Made by a program: the position numbers and the translations under genes. Positions 33,473-33,549 of a stretch of DNA of 33,549 nucleotides are shown piece by piece. This stretch comes from Tolypothrix campylonemoides VB511288 (GTDB lineage Bacteria; Cyanobacteriota; Cyanobacteriia; Cyanobacteriales; Nostocaceae), in assembly GCA_000828075.3 (NCBI GenBank), contig JXCB02000002.1, forward strand, positions 120,299-153,847. The letters run 5' to 3'. The notes under the pieces are model-generated. The model worked only from the letters and a program-made list of their open reading frames with translations, did no database searches and had not been told where the DNA came from. The first letter of the stretch is position 1. Each line of letters opens with the position of its first letter.

Positions 33473-33549
33473 AATATTGATGGGTTGATTCGCACTTTAG
33501 GGACGGCTAACCTGTTTTTGATTAACCCAAATGGAATTGTATTTGGACC
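33473..33549 (+). CDS. Fragment of a third FHA/TpsA exoprotein
   Basis: Codons from 33473 read [20 protein letters not shown] then GIVFG, the conserved core of the TPS domain. It differs from the two other copies in the window (NINGLLRANGSANVFLLNPN and [20 protein letters not shown]), so it is a separate gene. It lacks its 5' end because of the adapter junction and runs off the window. Its true position in the genome is unknown. Confidence 0.85.

Noticed and set aside
1-33549. tRNA, rRNA or known riboswitch genes
   Set aside because: I looked for TPsiC-type GTTCGA contexts with acceptor pairing and for rRNA cores and saw none; a cobalamin riboswitch before metH was considered, but no B12-box-like sequence was found by eye.

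Overview
The window looks like chromosomal DNA from a filamentous, probably heterocyst-forming cyanobacterium (Nostocales-like). The evidence is the many GCGATCGC (HIP1) octamers, a cyanobacterial-type carotenoid oxygenase, XisH/XisI proteins, filamentous-haemagglutinin-type (FHA/TpsA) exoproteins, CHAT and STAND multidomain proteins, a PEP-CTERM protein, tandem heptamers and numerous GC-rich nested-hairpin repeats. The genus cannot be fixed from the sequence.

Layout. Positions 1-5885 carry two FHA-type secreted proteins on the minus strand (the first cut by the window edge) with a membrane-anchored TPR protein between them. A PEP-CTERM zinc metalloprotease is divergent from the second (6707-7879). 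A MITE-like element precedes cobalamin-dependent methionine synthase metH (8461-12000). The stretch 12001-18536 is accessory DNA: a broken xisH overlapping an intact xisI, a Uma2-type nuclease, a decayed second copy of the metH 3' end, a giant CHAT-NTPase-TPR protein, an antitoxin-like gene whose PIN-type toxin is cut off by a 21-bp tandem repeat, and a small membrane protein. Positions 18675-26402 hold mostly core functions (carotenoid oxygenase, histidine phosphatase, a secreted TPR-CHAT protein, an aspartoacylase-like metal hydrolase, Era GTPase, a NarL-type response regulator). Then come Fe superoxide dismutase, a trypsin-like protease fused to an EndA/endonuclease-I-type nuclease, a DUF3891 protein and a sugar ABC permease. 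The right end holds a ParD antitoxin with its operator and only a stub of ParE, then a roughly 0.94-kb HIP1-rich tandem array.

The last 115 bases are suspect. Two head-to-head Tn5 mosaic ends (33435-33472), identical to the Nextera library adapter, join the repeat array to a fragment of a third FHA gene. This is almost certainly a library or assembly chimera, so linkage across it should not be trusted.

How the genes relate. No single metabolic pathway runs through the window. The most coherent theme is biological conflict or regulated cell death: two proteins with caspase-like CHAT domains (one a STAND-like NTPase), a protease-nuclease fusion, a Uma2 nuclease, XisH/XisI, and two toxin-antitoxin loci in which the antitoxin is intact but the toxin has been lost. 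The strongest candidates for little-described biology are the trypsin-EndA fusion (27464-29617) and the CHAT-NTPase-TPR protein (14000-17581).
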